Assembly (NCBI RefSeq): GCF_963975745.1
Contig: NZ_CAXBIB010000003.1
Location: 1 to 64,000 of the forward strand
Reading direction: 5' to 3'
Length of the DNA: 64,000 nt
From: Parvibaculum sp963975745
GTDB taxonomy: Bacteria > Pseudomonadota > Alphaproteobacteria > Parvibaculales > Parvibaculaceae
Part shown: positions 24,909-33,688 of the stretch, piece by piece
Layout of the letters: each line of letters begins with the position of its first letter
Position numbering within the stretch: position 1 is the first letter of the stretch
Translations under genes and position numbers: made by a program
The notes under the pieces: model-generated
What the model saw: the letters and a program-made list of their open reading frames with translations, nothing else
Databases searched by the model: none
Told to the model about the DNA's origin: nothing

Positions 24909-26582
24909 TCACTCGGCCGGCTGCGCGGCGGCGCGGACTGGCACCTGCAGGGGCTCGCTTTCGCGAACACGACCCTTGATGGTCATCCAGCAGTTGTAGA
25001 CCATGATCAGCGCACCGGTAAGGAAGAGCAAACCGCCCAGTCCGCGGATCACATAGAACGGATGCATCGCCTCGACGGTTTCGACGAAGGAATATTCGAG
25101 GAAACCCTGAGCGTCATAGGCGCGCCACATCAGGCCCTGCAGGATTCCCGACACCCACATCGAGGTGATGTAGAGGACGATCCCGAGTGTGGCGATCCAG
25201 AAGTGCCAGCTGACCAGCGCCATCGAATAAAGCCGCTCGCGCTTCCAGAGCCAGGGCACCAGGCAATAGACGGCGCCGAAGGAAACGAAGCCGACCCAGC
25301 CGAGCGCGCCGGAATGCACATGGCCGACCGTCCAGTCGGTGTAATGCGAGAGCGAGTTGACGGCCTTGATCGACATGACCGGACCTTCGAAGGTCGACAT
25401 GCCGTAGAAGGCCACCGAGACCACCAGCATGCGGATCACGGGGTCGGTGCGGAGCTTGTCCCAGGCACCCGACAGCGTCATCAGCCCGTTGATCATGCCG
25501 CCCCAGGAAGGCATCCACAGCATGATCGAGAAGGTCATGCCCAGTGTCTGCGCCCAGTCGGGCAGCGCCGTGAAATGAAGATGATGCGGGCCCGCCCAGA
25601 TATAGAGGAAGATCAGCGACCAGAAATGGATGATCGAGAGACGGTAGGAATAGACCGGCCGCTCGGCGCGCTTCGGGATGAAGTAATACATCATGCCGAG
25701 GAAGCCGGCGGTCAGGAAGAAGCCCACCGCATTGTGGCCATACCACCACTGGATCAGCGCATCCTGCACGCCCGGGAAAAGTGCATAGCTCTTGGAAGAG
25801 GTCCAGGTTTCCGGAATCGCCAGATTGTTGCCGATGTGCAGCATCGCAATCGTGACGATGAAGGCCAGATAGAACCAGTTGGCGACATAGATATGCGGTT
25901 CGCGCCGGCGCGCCAGCGTGCCCATGAAGACCAGCAGATAGGTCACCCAGACGATGGTCAGCCAGATGTCGGCATACCATTCGGGCTCGGCATATTCCTT
26001 CGACTGGGTGACGCCCATCAGGTAGCCGGTCGCGGCGACCACGATGAAAAGCTGATAGCCCCAGAAGACGAACCAGGGGGCGATGTCGCCGGCGAGGCGG
26101 GCGCGGCTGGTGCGCTGAACGACATAGAACGAGGTGGCGATCAGGGCGTTGCCGCCGAAGGCAAAGATCACCGCCGATGTGTGAACCGGGCGCAAACGGC
26201 CGAAATTGATGAAGGAGGTATCGAAATTGATGGCCGGGAAGGCCAGCTGGAAGGCGATGACGACGCCGACCAGAAAGCCCGCGATACCCCAGAAAAGCGT
26301 GGCAATGACGCCTGCCTTGACCACCGCGTCATTGTATTCGACGCTTTCCACCGCGGCCGGGCCGCGCTCCATGGCATTGAAATGGCGTTGCCCGATGGCC
26401 AGCGCGCCGGCCGCGAAGGCCAGGGTAAACAGCCAGGCATGAGCGGCCATCGGCGCATCCTGCGCCTTGGCCGCAATCACGATGAATAGAAGTGCCCCCG
26501 CAATCAGCGATGCGACGACGGCCCAAGATGCCGTCGTCATCGTGCCGGGAATACGATGTCCCGGTGCCCCTGTAGCCGCCAT
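24909..26582 (-). CDS. ccoN: cbb3-type cytochrome c oxidase catalytic subunit CcoN/FixN
   Basis: A 557-residue heme-copper oxidase subunit I of the C family, with about 12-14 helices. It contains the cbb3 pattern QWWYGHNAVGFFLTAGFLG, where the His belongs to the CuB site. The segment HYTDWTVGHVHSGALGWVGF carries heme ligands for the low- and high-spin hemes. It reduces oxygen to water with high affinity and pumps protons. The start at 26582 gives the family length; an in-frame ATG 26 codons earlier has a basic Arg-rich extension and no better ribosome binding site. First gene of ccoNOQP. Confidence 0.95.
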   Translation of the reverse strand: MAATGAPGHRIPGTMTTASWAVVASLIAGALLFIVIAAKAQDAPMAAHAWLFTLAFAAGALAIGQRHFNAMERGPAAVESVEYNDAVVKAGVIATLFWGIAGFLVGVVIAFQLAFPAINFDTSFINFGRLRPVHTSAVIFAFGGNALIATSFYVVQRTSRARLAGDIAPWFVFWGYQLFIVVAATGYLMGVTQSKEYAEPEWYADIWLTIVWVTYLLVFMGTLARRREPHIYVANWFYLAFIVTIAMLHIGNNLAIPETWTSSKSYALFPGVQDALIQWWYGHNAVGFFLTAGFLGMMYYFIPKRAERPVYSYRLSIIHFWSLIFLYIWAGPHHLHFTALPDWAQTLGMTFSIMLWMPSWGGMINGLMTLSGAWDKLRTDPVIRMLVVSVAFYGMSTFEGPVMSIKAVNSLSHYTDWTVGHVHSGALGWVGFVSFGAVYCLVPWLWKRERLYSMALVSWHFWIATLGIVLYITSMWVSGILQGLMWRAYDAQGFLEYSFVETVEAMHPFYVIRGLGGLLFLTGALIMVYNCWMTIKGRVRESEPLQVPVRAAAQPAE

Positions 26583-27184
26583 GTCGATGCCCTCGCTCGT
26601 TGCCTCCAGTCCGGCCCGCGCCCGGCGAAAGGCGCGCGTCCGACTCGAAAACCTTATCATTACTGTGGAAATTTATCGAATGCGCGTTGGCGCCGCTGCA
26701 TCATCGTGTCGCATCGCCATATCCGCCTGGGCGGGGATGCCGCCTGCCTGATAAGGGGCCGCCCGCTGGCGCGAGGAAGGGTTGTTAACCATGCCTGTGT
26801 AAAACCGGCATGGCGGACGTGTTGGCCGGACATGGTGTCGTGTCTCGCATGCCGGAAAACATGCATTGTTGCAGCATTCGTTGCGAGTTGCGGTGTTGTG
26901 CAACGCATATTTTATGACTGTGCCAATCTCGACCGCCGTGATAGATAGTGCGGCCTGTGCGCCCGGCGTTTCGGCGACGCCGGAAGCAGTGGAGGGCCAT
27001 CTGGCCGATTGCCGCAGGTCCGGCGCGTGATCGTTGCGATCGAGATGCAGGTCCGAACAGAGCCCACCGCCAAGACCCCAAAAGGGCGCGGTCGTCAAAA
27101 AGAACAGCGGGAAATTCCGCGACATTCTGAGCACTCCGATGCAGTCTCCGCAAAAAGACTGCACGTCCCAAAGGGGAGGTTATT
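26583..27184. other. Divergent control region between ccoN and the RND exporter
   Basis: These 602 bases contain no convincing gene. The frames that stay open lack family features. Seen here are an AT-rich patch at about 26655-26682, a good place for the ccoN promoter, and an inverted repeat CCATGCC/GGCATGG at 26789-26813. A GC-poor stretch lies at about 26865-26925. I looked for the FNR/FixK palindrome (TTGAT-N4-ATCAA) expected for an oxygen-regulated ccoN and found no good match. The ribosome binding site AGGGGAGG of the exporter lies at 27172-27179. Confidence 0.5.
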
Positions 27185-29548
27185 TTGCATCGTTTAGAAA
27201 ATCTCGTATTCGGCTTGCGGGCGCCGATACTCGTCATCCTTTTCTTCTTCACCCTGGTGATGGGGTTCTTCGCGGTTCAGCTGAAGATGGACGCCGGCTT
27301 CACCAAGATGTTGCCGATCGGCCATTCCTACATCGAGACCTTCTTCGAATATTCGGAAAGTTTCGGCGGCGGCAACCGCGTTCTGGTGGTGCTGGAGAAC
27401 AAGGAAGGCGACATTTTCGAGCGCGACTTCCTCTACACGCTCAACAATGCGACGCAGGACCTTTTCTACATTCCGGGCGTGGCGCGTCACACGGTGACAT
27501 CGCTCTGGACGCCGAACACCCGTTTCATTGCCGTCACCGAAGAAGGCCTCGAGGCCGGCGACGTGATCCCGGCCGATTTTGCGGGCAGCGATGAAGACAT
27601 CAACACGGTGATGCAGAACACGTTGCGCGCCGAGCTTGTCGGCCGTCTCGTTTCGACCGACTTCAAGGCGGCGATGATCCGCGCCGAGTTGCAGGACTTC
27701 AATCCGGAAACGCGCGAACGCCTCAACTATTTCGACGTGGCGCGCAAGCTCGAGACCGATCTCCGCGAAAAATATGTTTCCGACACGGTCGATGTGAAGA
27801 TCGTCGGCTTCGCCAAGCTGACCGGCGATATCGCCGACGGCGCCGGTTCGGTCGTCCGCTTCTTCACGGTCGCTTTCGTGCTGACCTGTTTCATGATGTG
27901 GCTCTATTGCCGCTCATGGATCCTGACCATGGTCACGGTCGGTGCTTCGCTCTGTTCGCTGGTCTGGCAGTTCGGCCTGCTGCATATCCTGGGCTTCGGC
28001 CTCGACCCGCTGGGCGTGCTGGTACCGTTCCTCGTCTTTGCCATCGGCGTCAGTCACGGTGTGCAGCAGATCAACATGGTCGGCGCCGAAATGGCCGCCG
28101 GTCTCGACAAGATGAAGGCGGCGCGCGCGACCTTCACCTTCCTCTTCCGTCCGGGCGTCGTCGCCCTCCTGACCACGCTGGCCGGTTTCGCCACGCTCTA
28201 CATCATTCCGATCGGCATGATCCAGGAGCTGGCGATCACTGCCTCGATCGGCCTCGGGTTCAAGATCATCTCGAACCTCATCATGCTGCCGCTGCTGGTT
28301 TCCTATGTGGCGCCGCCGGAAGAGGAATACGGTGCCAAGGTGCGCCGTGCGATGGAGACGCGCGCCAAGCTCTGGCCCACGGTTTCGAAGCTTGCCAAGC
28401 CGGCGGTCGCGTTCCCCTTCGTTGCGTTGTGCTTCGTCATTGCCATGGCGGCCCTCTACGGCGCGCGCGACAAGCAGATCGGCGACGTGCATGCAGGCGC
28501 CGGCGAGCTGTGGCCGGATTCGCGTTACAATCAGGACAGCCGTTACATCGCCGATGCCTTCAATCTCGGCCTCAACGTGCTGACCGTCATCGTCGAATCC
28601 GACAGCGTTGTCTGCATCGACTACGAGAAGATGCGCCATCTCGAGCGCTTCAGCTGGCACATGCGCAATGTCGACGGTGTGCAGTCGGTGATCAGTCTTC
28701 CGATCCTCGCCCGCGCGATCAACAGCATGTGGCAGGAAGGCAATCCGAAATGGCGCAATCTGCCGCGCAATTCGGCGGCACTGGCCCAGGCCACGTCGAG
28801 TATCTCCAGCGCGTCGGGCATCGTGAACACCGACTGCTCGACGGCAGCGGTCGCGATCTTCGTTGCCGACACCAAGGCCGGCACGGTCAAGCATGTGGTC
28901 AACGAGCTTGAAGCCTGGATGAAGGCGCCGGCGAACCAGTATGAGGGTCTCAATCTGCGCATCGGCACCGGTAACGTGCCGATCGTGGCCGCGACCAACG
29001 AGATCGTGCACAAGTCCGAGCTGCCGATGCTGCTCTATGTGTATGCGGTCGTGATGACGCTGGTGATCATCACCTACCGGGAATGGCGCGGCGCGCTTTG
29101 CTGCGTGTTGCCGCTCATTCTCGCCACGCTGATCGGCGACTGGTTCCTGACGGCCTTCGGTATCGGCCTCAAGATCTCGACGCTGCCGGTGCTCGCCATC
29201 GCGGTCGGTATCGGCGTCGACTACGGCATCTACGAGTACAACCGCATGCAGCGCTACATGCGCATGGGCAAGACGCCCCATGAGGCCTATCTGCAGGCGC
29301 TCTACGATGTCGGTTCGGCAACGATGTTCACGGGCTTCACGCTGGCGATCGGCGTGTCGACCTGGGCCTTCTCGGCCCTGAAGTTCCAGGCCGATATGGG
29401 TCTGCTGCTGACCTTCATGTTCATCGTCAACATGCTGGGTGCGGTGACCCTGCTGCCGGCTCTGGTCGCGGTCTTCGAATATATCTGGCCGCTGAAGCGC
29501 AAGCCGCTTTCCGAGGAGGAGGCGCGGGCCGTCATGCGCGGCCACTGA
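27185..29548 (+). CDS. RND/MMPL-superfamily exporter
   Basis: A 787-residue inner-membrane transporter of the RND superfamily, MMPL-like, with two repeats. Each repeat has one helix, a large periplasmic loop (about residues 35-215 and 425-610) and five more helices. The second half contains VGIGVDYGIYEYNRM, the usual position of the proton-relay Asp of RND and MMPL proteins. In the first half the equivalent is FAIGVSHGVQQIN, where the Asp is replaced, an asymmetry seen in this subgroup. Such proteins export lipids, hopanoids, sterols or hydrophobic compounds. The TTG start is supported by AGGGGAGG at 27172-27179. A strong terminator follows the stop. The substrate is unknown. Confidence 0.87.
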   Translation: MHRLENLVFGLRAPILVILFFFTLVMGFFAVQLKMDAGFTKMLPIGHSYIETFFEYSESFGGGNRVLVVLENKEGDIFERDFLYTLNNATQDLFYIPGVARHTVTSLWTPNTRFIAVTEEGLEAGDVIPADFAGSDEDINTVMQNTLRAELVGRLVSTDFKAAMIRAELQDFNPETRERLNYFDVARKLETDLREKYVSDTVDVKIVGFAKLTGDIADGAGSVVRFFTVAFVLTCFMMWLYCRSWILTMVTVGASLCSLVWQFGLLHILGFGLDPLGVLVPFLVFAIGVSHGVQQINMVGAEMAAGLDKMKAARATFTFLFRPGVVALLTTLAGFATLYIIPIGMIQELAITASIGLGFKIISNLIMLPLLVSYVAPPEEEYGAKVRRAMETRAKLWPTVSKLAKPAVAFPFVALCFVIAMAALYGARDKQIGDVHAGAGELWPDSRYNQDSRYIADAFNLGLNVLTVIVESDSVVCIDYEKMRHLERFSWHMRNVDGVQSVISLPILARAINSMWQEGNPKWRNLPRNSAALAQATSSISSASGIVNTDCSTAAVAIFVADTKAGTVKHVVNELEAWMKAPANQYEGLNLRIGTGNVPIVAATNEIVHKSELPMLLYVYAVVMTLVIITYREWRGALCCVLPLILATLIGDWFLTAFGIGLKISTLPVLAIAVGIGVDYGIYEYNRMQRYMRMGKTPHEAYLQALYDVGSATMFTGFTLAIGVSTWAFSALKFQADMGLLLTFMFIVNMLGAVTLLPALVAVFEYIWPLKRKPLSEEEARAVMRGH

Positions 29549-29570
29549 GCCTCGTTTCTCACGAACGCCG

Positions 29571-29609
29571 AAAGGGCGGCCCTCTCCGGAGGTGCCGCCC
29601 TTTCTTTTT
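29571..29609 (+). terminator. Rho-independent terminator after the exporter gene
   Basis: A perfect ten-base stem, AAAGGGCGGC with GCCGCCCTTT, and a 13-base loop that itself contains CTCCGGAG are followed by CTTTTT. It starts 22 bases after the stop codon of the exporter and isolates it from the TetR operon. Confidence 0.9.
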
Positions 29610-29639
29610 GGCTGAGTTCTGCCTGTTTTTCGATAAGTT

Positions 29640-29670
29640 GACTATTTAGTCATTTTATGACTAAATAGTC
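29640..29670. promoter_or_regulatory. 31-bp palindromic operator upstream of the TetR gene
   Basis: The arms GACTATTTAGTCAT (29640-29653) and ATGACTAAATAGTC (29657-29670) are perfect inverted repeats around TTT. Each arm contains a 12-bp near-palindrome of the form GACTA-N2-TAGTC, so the site can hold two TetR dimers. A -35-like TTGACT (29638-29643) overlaps the left arm, and the site ends 22 bases before the tetR start. Autorepression and control of the downstream aromatic operon are the natural reading. Confidence 0.85.
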
Positions 29671-29692
29671 ATGTCGAGATCGGGAGGCAGTT

Positions 29693-30364
29693 TTGACCAG
29701 CAGGACGGCAACGAACAAGTCGGAAGAGGCGGGCTCGCGCCGGCGGGCGCAGATGCGCCAGATTCTGGTCGAAGCGGCCATGCAGCTTTTCGCCCGCCAG
29801 GGCGTCGACGCCACCACCATCGACGAGATCGTGGTGCTGGCCGGCGTTGCCAAGGGCACCTTTTACAACTACTTCACCGACCGGACCGAGATCGCGCGTG
29901 CGGTGGCGGCAGCCATTCGCCATGAGTTCAATGCCGCCGTCGCCGAGCTCAATGAAGGCATCGACGACCCGGCCATCCGCGTGTCGCGCGGCGTGCGGCT
30001 GTTCATGGCGCTGGTGGCGCGCGATCCCGTCAAGGCCTCGATGCTGGCGCGCATCTATGACAGCGGCGCCGCGGTCGATGCGCAAGGCAACGAACATCTG
30101 CTCGGGGACATTCGCGACGGCGTGGCCAAAGGCCGGTTTGTCATTCCGGGCGAGGCTGCTGCCGTCCATCTCGTTGTCGGGCTCGGCACCGTCTCGATGC
30201 GCCACCTGCTCGATCAGGGCGCCGGGCCCGAAATTCTCCGGGGCGAGGGCTATGCGCGCGACATCGCGACCGTGCTGCTGCGCGGGCTCGGCGTGGCCGA
30301 GGCCCGGATCGCCGGCATTCTTGCCCATCCCTTCGATGTCTCAAACATATCCGTCTTCAGATAA
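29693..30364 (+). CDS. TetR-family transcriptional regulator
   Basis: A 223-residue regulator. The N-terminal helix-turn-helix domain (about residues 20-66) has the TetR pattern ILVEAAMQLFARQGVDATTI, then EIVVLAGVAKGTFYNYFTDR. The C-terminal ligand domain is not assignable. The TTG start at 29693 is supported by GGGAGG five bases upstream. A perfect 31-bp palindrome just upstream is its likely operator. It is followed after ten bases by a VOC dioxygenase gene and appears to be the first gene of the aromatic operon, so it probably senses an aromatic pathway substrate or CoA ester. Confidence 0.9.
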   Translation: MTSRTATNKSEEAGSRRRAQMRQILVEAAMQLFARQGVDATTIDEIVVLAGVAKGTFYNYFTDRTEIARAVAAAIRHEFNAAVAELNEGIDDPAIRVSRGVRLFMALVARDPVKASMLARIYDSGAAVDAQGNEHLLGDIRDGVAKGRFVIPGEAAAVHLVVGLGTVSMRHLLDQGAGPEILRGEGYARDIATVLLRGLGVAEARIAGILAHPFDVSNISVFR

Positions 30365-30374
30365 GGAACGCCGC

Positions 30375-31295
30375 ATGATCAAGGTCACCGACATTGCCTA
30401 TGTGCGCTTCCGGGCGCCGGATCTCGATGCGATGGAGACATTCCTGCTCGAGTTCGGTCTGGTGCGCGCCGAGCGCCGCGCGACCGCGCTCTATATGCGT
30501 GGCACCGACCCGCTGCCCTTCGGGCATGTCACGGAGCCCGGCGAACCGGGCTTTGCCGGCCTCGGCTTCTATGCCGAAAGCCTCGCCGATCTCGAATCTC
30601 TCGCGGCCGCATACGGTCTTCCGGTCGAGGAAAGCGATGCGCCGGGCGGCGGGCGGATCGTGCGCTTCACCGATCCGAACGGCTTTCCCGTCGACATCGT
30701 CGCGGGACAGGCATTGCCCGAAGCGCTCCCCATCAAACGCCGGCTCGTTCACAATGACGGCACGGCGCAGCCCCGGCGCGGCGCGCCGCTGCGGGTCGAA
30801 CCCGGTCCGTCCCAGGTCAAGCGTCTCGGCCATTGCGTCATCAATGTGAAGGACTTCCGCGAAACCGAAGCCTGGTACAAGGAGCGCTTCGGCCTCGTCA
30901 CCTCCGACGAGATCGAGATCGCGCCCGGGGCGCCCATCGGCGCCTTTCTGCGCTGCGACCGGGGGGCTGCCCATGTCGATCATCACACGCTCTTTCCCGT
31001 CGGCACTGGCACGCCCGGCTTCAATCATGCCGCTTTCGAGGTCGCCGGTTTCGACGATCTGATGGCGGGGCGCGAGGTGCTTGCGGCGGCCGGCCGCCGG
31101 CATGAATGGGGCGTCGGCCGGCACATTCTCGGCAGCCAGATCTTCGACTACTGGCGCGACCCCTGGGGCCACACCGTCGAACACTGGACCGATGGCGATC
31201 TCTTCAATGACGAGACGCCGCCCAATGTCGTCGGCATCGATCAACTGATGGGCAACCAGTGGGGCCCTCCCGCTCCGCCGACCCTGGGCTCGTGA
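30375..31295 (+). CDS. VOC-superfamily protein, extradiol dioxygenase-like
   Basis: A 306-residue protein of two vicinal-oxygen-chelate modules (about residues 1-120 and 140-285), the layout of type I extradiol catechol dioxygenases. Metal-ligand candidates are His in RLGHCVINV, His in GFNHAAFEV and Glu in GHTVEHWTDGD, all in the C-terminal module as in BphC. The tail NQWGPPAP is typical of this subgroup. Start at 30375 follows AAGGA. In an operon with a flavin hydroxylase and a fumarylacetoacetase-family hydrolase it would open a dihydroxylated ring by meta cleavage. The exact substrate is not assignable. Confidence 0.82.
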   Translation: MIKVTDIAYVRFRAPDLDAMETFLLEFGLVRAERRATALYMRGTDPLPFGHVTEPGEPGFAGLGFYAESLADLESLAAAYGLPVEESDAPGGGRIVRFTDPNGFPVDIVAGQALPEALPIKRRLVHNDGTAQPRRGAPLRVEPGPSQVKRLGHCVINVKDFRETEAWYKERFGLVTSDEIEIAPGAPIGAFLRCDRGAAHVDHHTLFPVGTGTPGFNHAAFEVAGFDDLMAGREVLAAAGRRHEWGVGRHILGSQIFDYWRDPWGHTVEHWTDGDLFNDETPPNVVGIDQLMGNQWGPPAPPTLGS

Positions 31296-31320
31296 GCAAA
31301 ATTCAGAAAGGAAACGGACC

Positions 31321-32196
31321 ATGAAGCTTGCAACCTTCACGGCAGGCAACTCGACGCGCATCGGCGTCGTCCGCGACGATGGCATTGTCGATCTCGCGGC
31401 GGCGGCGCCCGAGCTGCCGCGCGAGATGGTGGCGCTGATCTCGAGCGAGGCGGCGATGGCAAGGGCACGCGCGGCGGCCGAGAAGGCCGAGGCCCTGCCG
31501 CTGTCGCGCGTCACGCTCGAAGCGCCGGTGCCGCATCCCGGCAAGGTACTGGCGATCGGCCTCAACTATCGCGACCATGTCGAGGAATCCGGCCAGCCGA
31601 TGCCCGAACACCAGGTCTGGTTCAACAAGCAGCACAACTGCATCACCGGCCCCCATGCCGATGTGGCGCTGCCTGTTGTCTCGGCCTTTCTCGATTACGA
31701 GGCCGAGATGTGCTTCGTCATCGGCAAGCGCTGCAAGCATGTGCCGGCGGATCGCGCGCATGAGGTGATTGCCGGCTATTTCGTCGGCAATGATGTCAGC
31801 GTGCGCGACTGGCAGTTGCGGACCAATACCTGGCAGATCGGCAAGTCGTTCGACACGCATGGCCCCATCGGCCCGTGGATCGTGACGCCCGACGAGGTCG
31901 GCGACCCGCATGCGCTCGACATCAAGTGCTGGGTCAACGGGGAGCTGCGGCAGAACTCCAACACGAAGCATCTGATCTTCAACTGCTTCGAGCAGGTCGC
32001 GCATCTGACCCAGGCCTTCACGCTCGATCCGGGTGACGTGATCTTCACCGGCACGTCCTCGGGCGTCGGCGGGGCGTTGAAGCCGCCGCAATTCCTCAAG
32101 GAAGGCGATGTCGTCCGCGTCGAGGTCGAGAAGCTCGGCCATATCGAGAACCGCGTCGTGCCGGAAATCGCCGATACGATCATCGAGACGGTCTAG
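31321..32196 (+). CDS. Fumarylacetoacetate hydrolase (FAH) family protein
   Basis: A 291-residue FAH-fold enzyme. The core begins with GKVLAIGLNYRDHVEESG. Metal-binding acids are in FLDYEAEMCFVIGKR, with a later NDVSVRDWQ and SFDTHGPIGPW. The ending GDVIFTGTSSGVGGALKP is family-typical. Relatives are hydratases, decarboxylases and acylpyruvases that act after ring opening. AGAAAGGA lies ahead of the ATG. It sits between the dioxygenase and hydroxylase genes with 25- and 11-base gaps, so it likely processes the ring-cleavage product. Confidence 0.9.
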   Translation: MKLATFTAGNSTRIGVVRDDGIVDLAAAAPELPREMVALISSEAAMARARAAAEKAEALPLSRVTLEAPVPHPGKVLAIGLNYRDHVEESGQPMPEHQVWFNKQHNCITGPHADVALPVVSAFLDYEAEMCFVIGKRCKHVPADRAHEVIAGYFVGNDVSVRDWQLRTNTWQIGKSFDTHGPIGPWIVTPDEVGDPHALDIKCWVNGELRQNSNTKHLIFNCFEQVAHLTQAFTLDPGDVIFTGTSSGVGGALKPPQFLKEGDVVRVEVEKLGHIENRVVPEIADTIIETV

Positions 32197-32207
32197 AGGA
32201 CGGGAGC

Positions 32208-33686
32208 ATGCGCGAACAAACGGACATCCTGATCGTCGGGCTGGGCCCTGTGGGGGCGGCACTTGCCGTCTATCTCGGCCGCATGGGCGTTCCGGCCATT
32301 GCGATCGAGCGCGACGGCGAGGTCTATCCGCTGCCGCGCGCGGCGCATCTCGATCACGAGACGATGCGGCTGCTGCATCTGGCCGGCGGGGCGGAAGCCG
32401 TCGCGCAGGCCAGCCAGCCGCTCTCGGCCTATGAGTTCCGCAATGCGGACGGTGCGCTCCTGATGGGATTCAAGCCGACCGGCGATCTCGCGCCGACCGG
32501 CTGGCCCTGGTCCTCGATGTTCCACCAGCCGACGCTCGAACATGCGCTGCGGGCCCGTCTCGCGGAGATGTCCACGGTCTCGATGCGCCTTTGTCACGCG
32601 CTCAAGAGCTATGAGACGGCGAATGACGGCATCGTCGCCGGGATCGAAAGCGCCGCCGGCACCTACGAAGTCGCCGCGCGCTTCATGATCGGTTGCGACG
32701 GCGGCAACAGCGCCGTGCGCCGCCGGGCCGGCATCGAACTCGACGACATGGGTTTCGACGAGCCCTGGCTGGTCATCGATACGGTATTGAGGAACGGCGT
32801 GACGCGTCTTTCGACCGTCGGGCTTCAGCATTGCGATCCGGCGCGCCCGGTCACCTCGATGCCGATGGCGCCCGGCCGTCACCGCTTCGAGATCATGCTG
32901 CTGCCCGGCGAAAGGCCCGAAGATGTCGTCTCGGACGAGGCGATCGCCGCGATGATCGCGCCCTATGCCGATGCCGCCGCGCTCGACGTCGAACGCCGCG
33001 CCGTCTACCGCTTTCATGCGCTGATTGCCAAGAAATGGCGCGCGGGGCCGGTCATCCTGGCCGGCGATGCCGCGCATCAGATGCCGCCCTTTCTCGGGCA
33101 GGGCCTCTGCTCGGGCACGCGCGATGCGGCCAATCTCGCCTGGAAGCTCGAAGCGGTGCTGCGCGGGCGCGCTGGCGAGGCGCTTCTCGACAGCTATCAG
33201 ACCGAGCGCGAGCCGCATGTGCGCATGATCACCGAGATGGCCGTGGCGATGGGCCGGATCGTCTGCACGCAGGATGCCGAGGCCGCGCGCCAGCGCGACG
33301 CGCAGATGCTGTCGCAGCCCGAGGCGGCGCGCATGAGCCCCCCGCTCGCGCTCGAGGGTATCAGGACCGGCATTCTCGAAAGCGGCGGTGGCATCGCGCC
33401 CGAACCCTGGCTGGCCGGCGGCGCGCGGCTCGACGACGCGGCCGGCTATGCGGCGCTGCTGATCGTCGGGGCCGAATGCGAGGCCTCGGCTGCGTTCGCT
33501 GGCATGGGCGGTTTCGTCACGCGTGCCGATGCGCTGGCCGACCGCGCCGGCGATCTCGCCCGCCTGATGGGCGACGCCCCGGCCGTGCTGGTGCGGCCCG
33601 ACCGCCATGTCTTCGGCATCGGCGAAACCGCGGCGCTGGTCGAGGCCTGGCGCCGCTATCTCGCCACCGGCCGGGCCGCGGCCTGA
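32208..33686 (+). CDS. FAD-dependent aromatic hydroxylase (MhpA-like)
   Basis: A 492-residue group A flavin monooxygenase. The FAD-binding motif is ILIVGLGPVGAALAVYLGR (about residues 6-24). The DG motif region has FMIGCDGGNSAVRR, and the GD motif is VILAGDAAHQMPPFLGQG. The segment RAAHLDHETMRLLH is characteristic of MhpA-type 3-(3-hydroxyphenyl)propionate hydroxylases. It would hydroxylate a phenolic ring with NAD(P)H and oxygen to give the catechol for the dioxygenase encoded upstream. The typical MhpA is about 550 residues; this one lacks part of the C-terminal thioredoxin-like domain length. It ends the operon. Confidence 0.87.
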   Translation: MREQTDILIVGLGPVGAALAVYLGRMGVPAIAIERDGEVYPLPRAAHLDHETMRLLHLAGGAEAVAQASQPLSAYEFRNADGALLMGFKPTGDLAPTGWPWSSMFHQPTLEHALRARLAEMSTVSMRLCHALKSYETANDGIVAGIESAAGTYEVAARFMIGCDGGNSAVRRRAGIELDDMGFDEPWLVIDTVLRNGVTRLSTVGLQHCDPARPVTSMPMAPGRHRFEIMLLPGERPEDVVSDEAIAAMIAPYADAAALDVERRAVYRFHALIAKKWRAGPVILAGDAAHQMPPFLGQGLCSGTRDAANLAWKLEAVLRGRAGEALLDSYQTEREPHVRMITEMAVAMGRIVCTQDAEAARQRDAQMLSQPEAARMSPPLALEGIRTGILESGGGIAPEPWLAGGARLDDAAGYAALLIVGAECEASAAFAGMGGFVTRADALADRAGDLARLMGDAPAVLVRPDRHVFGIGETAALVEAWRRYLATGRAAA

Positions 33687-33688
33687 GC

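Noticed and set aside
26673..27164. Possible small genes between ccoN and the exporter
   Set aside because: Candidate frames on either strand lack a ribosome binding site and any recognisable domain, and several overlap each other.
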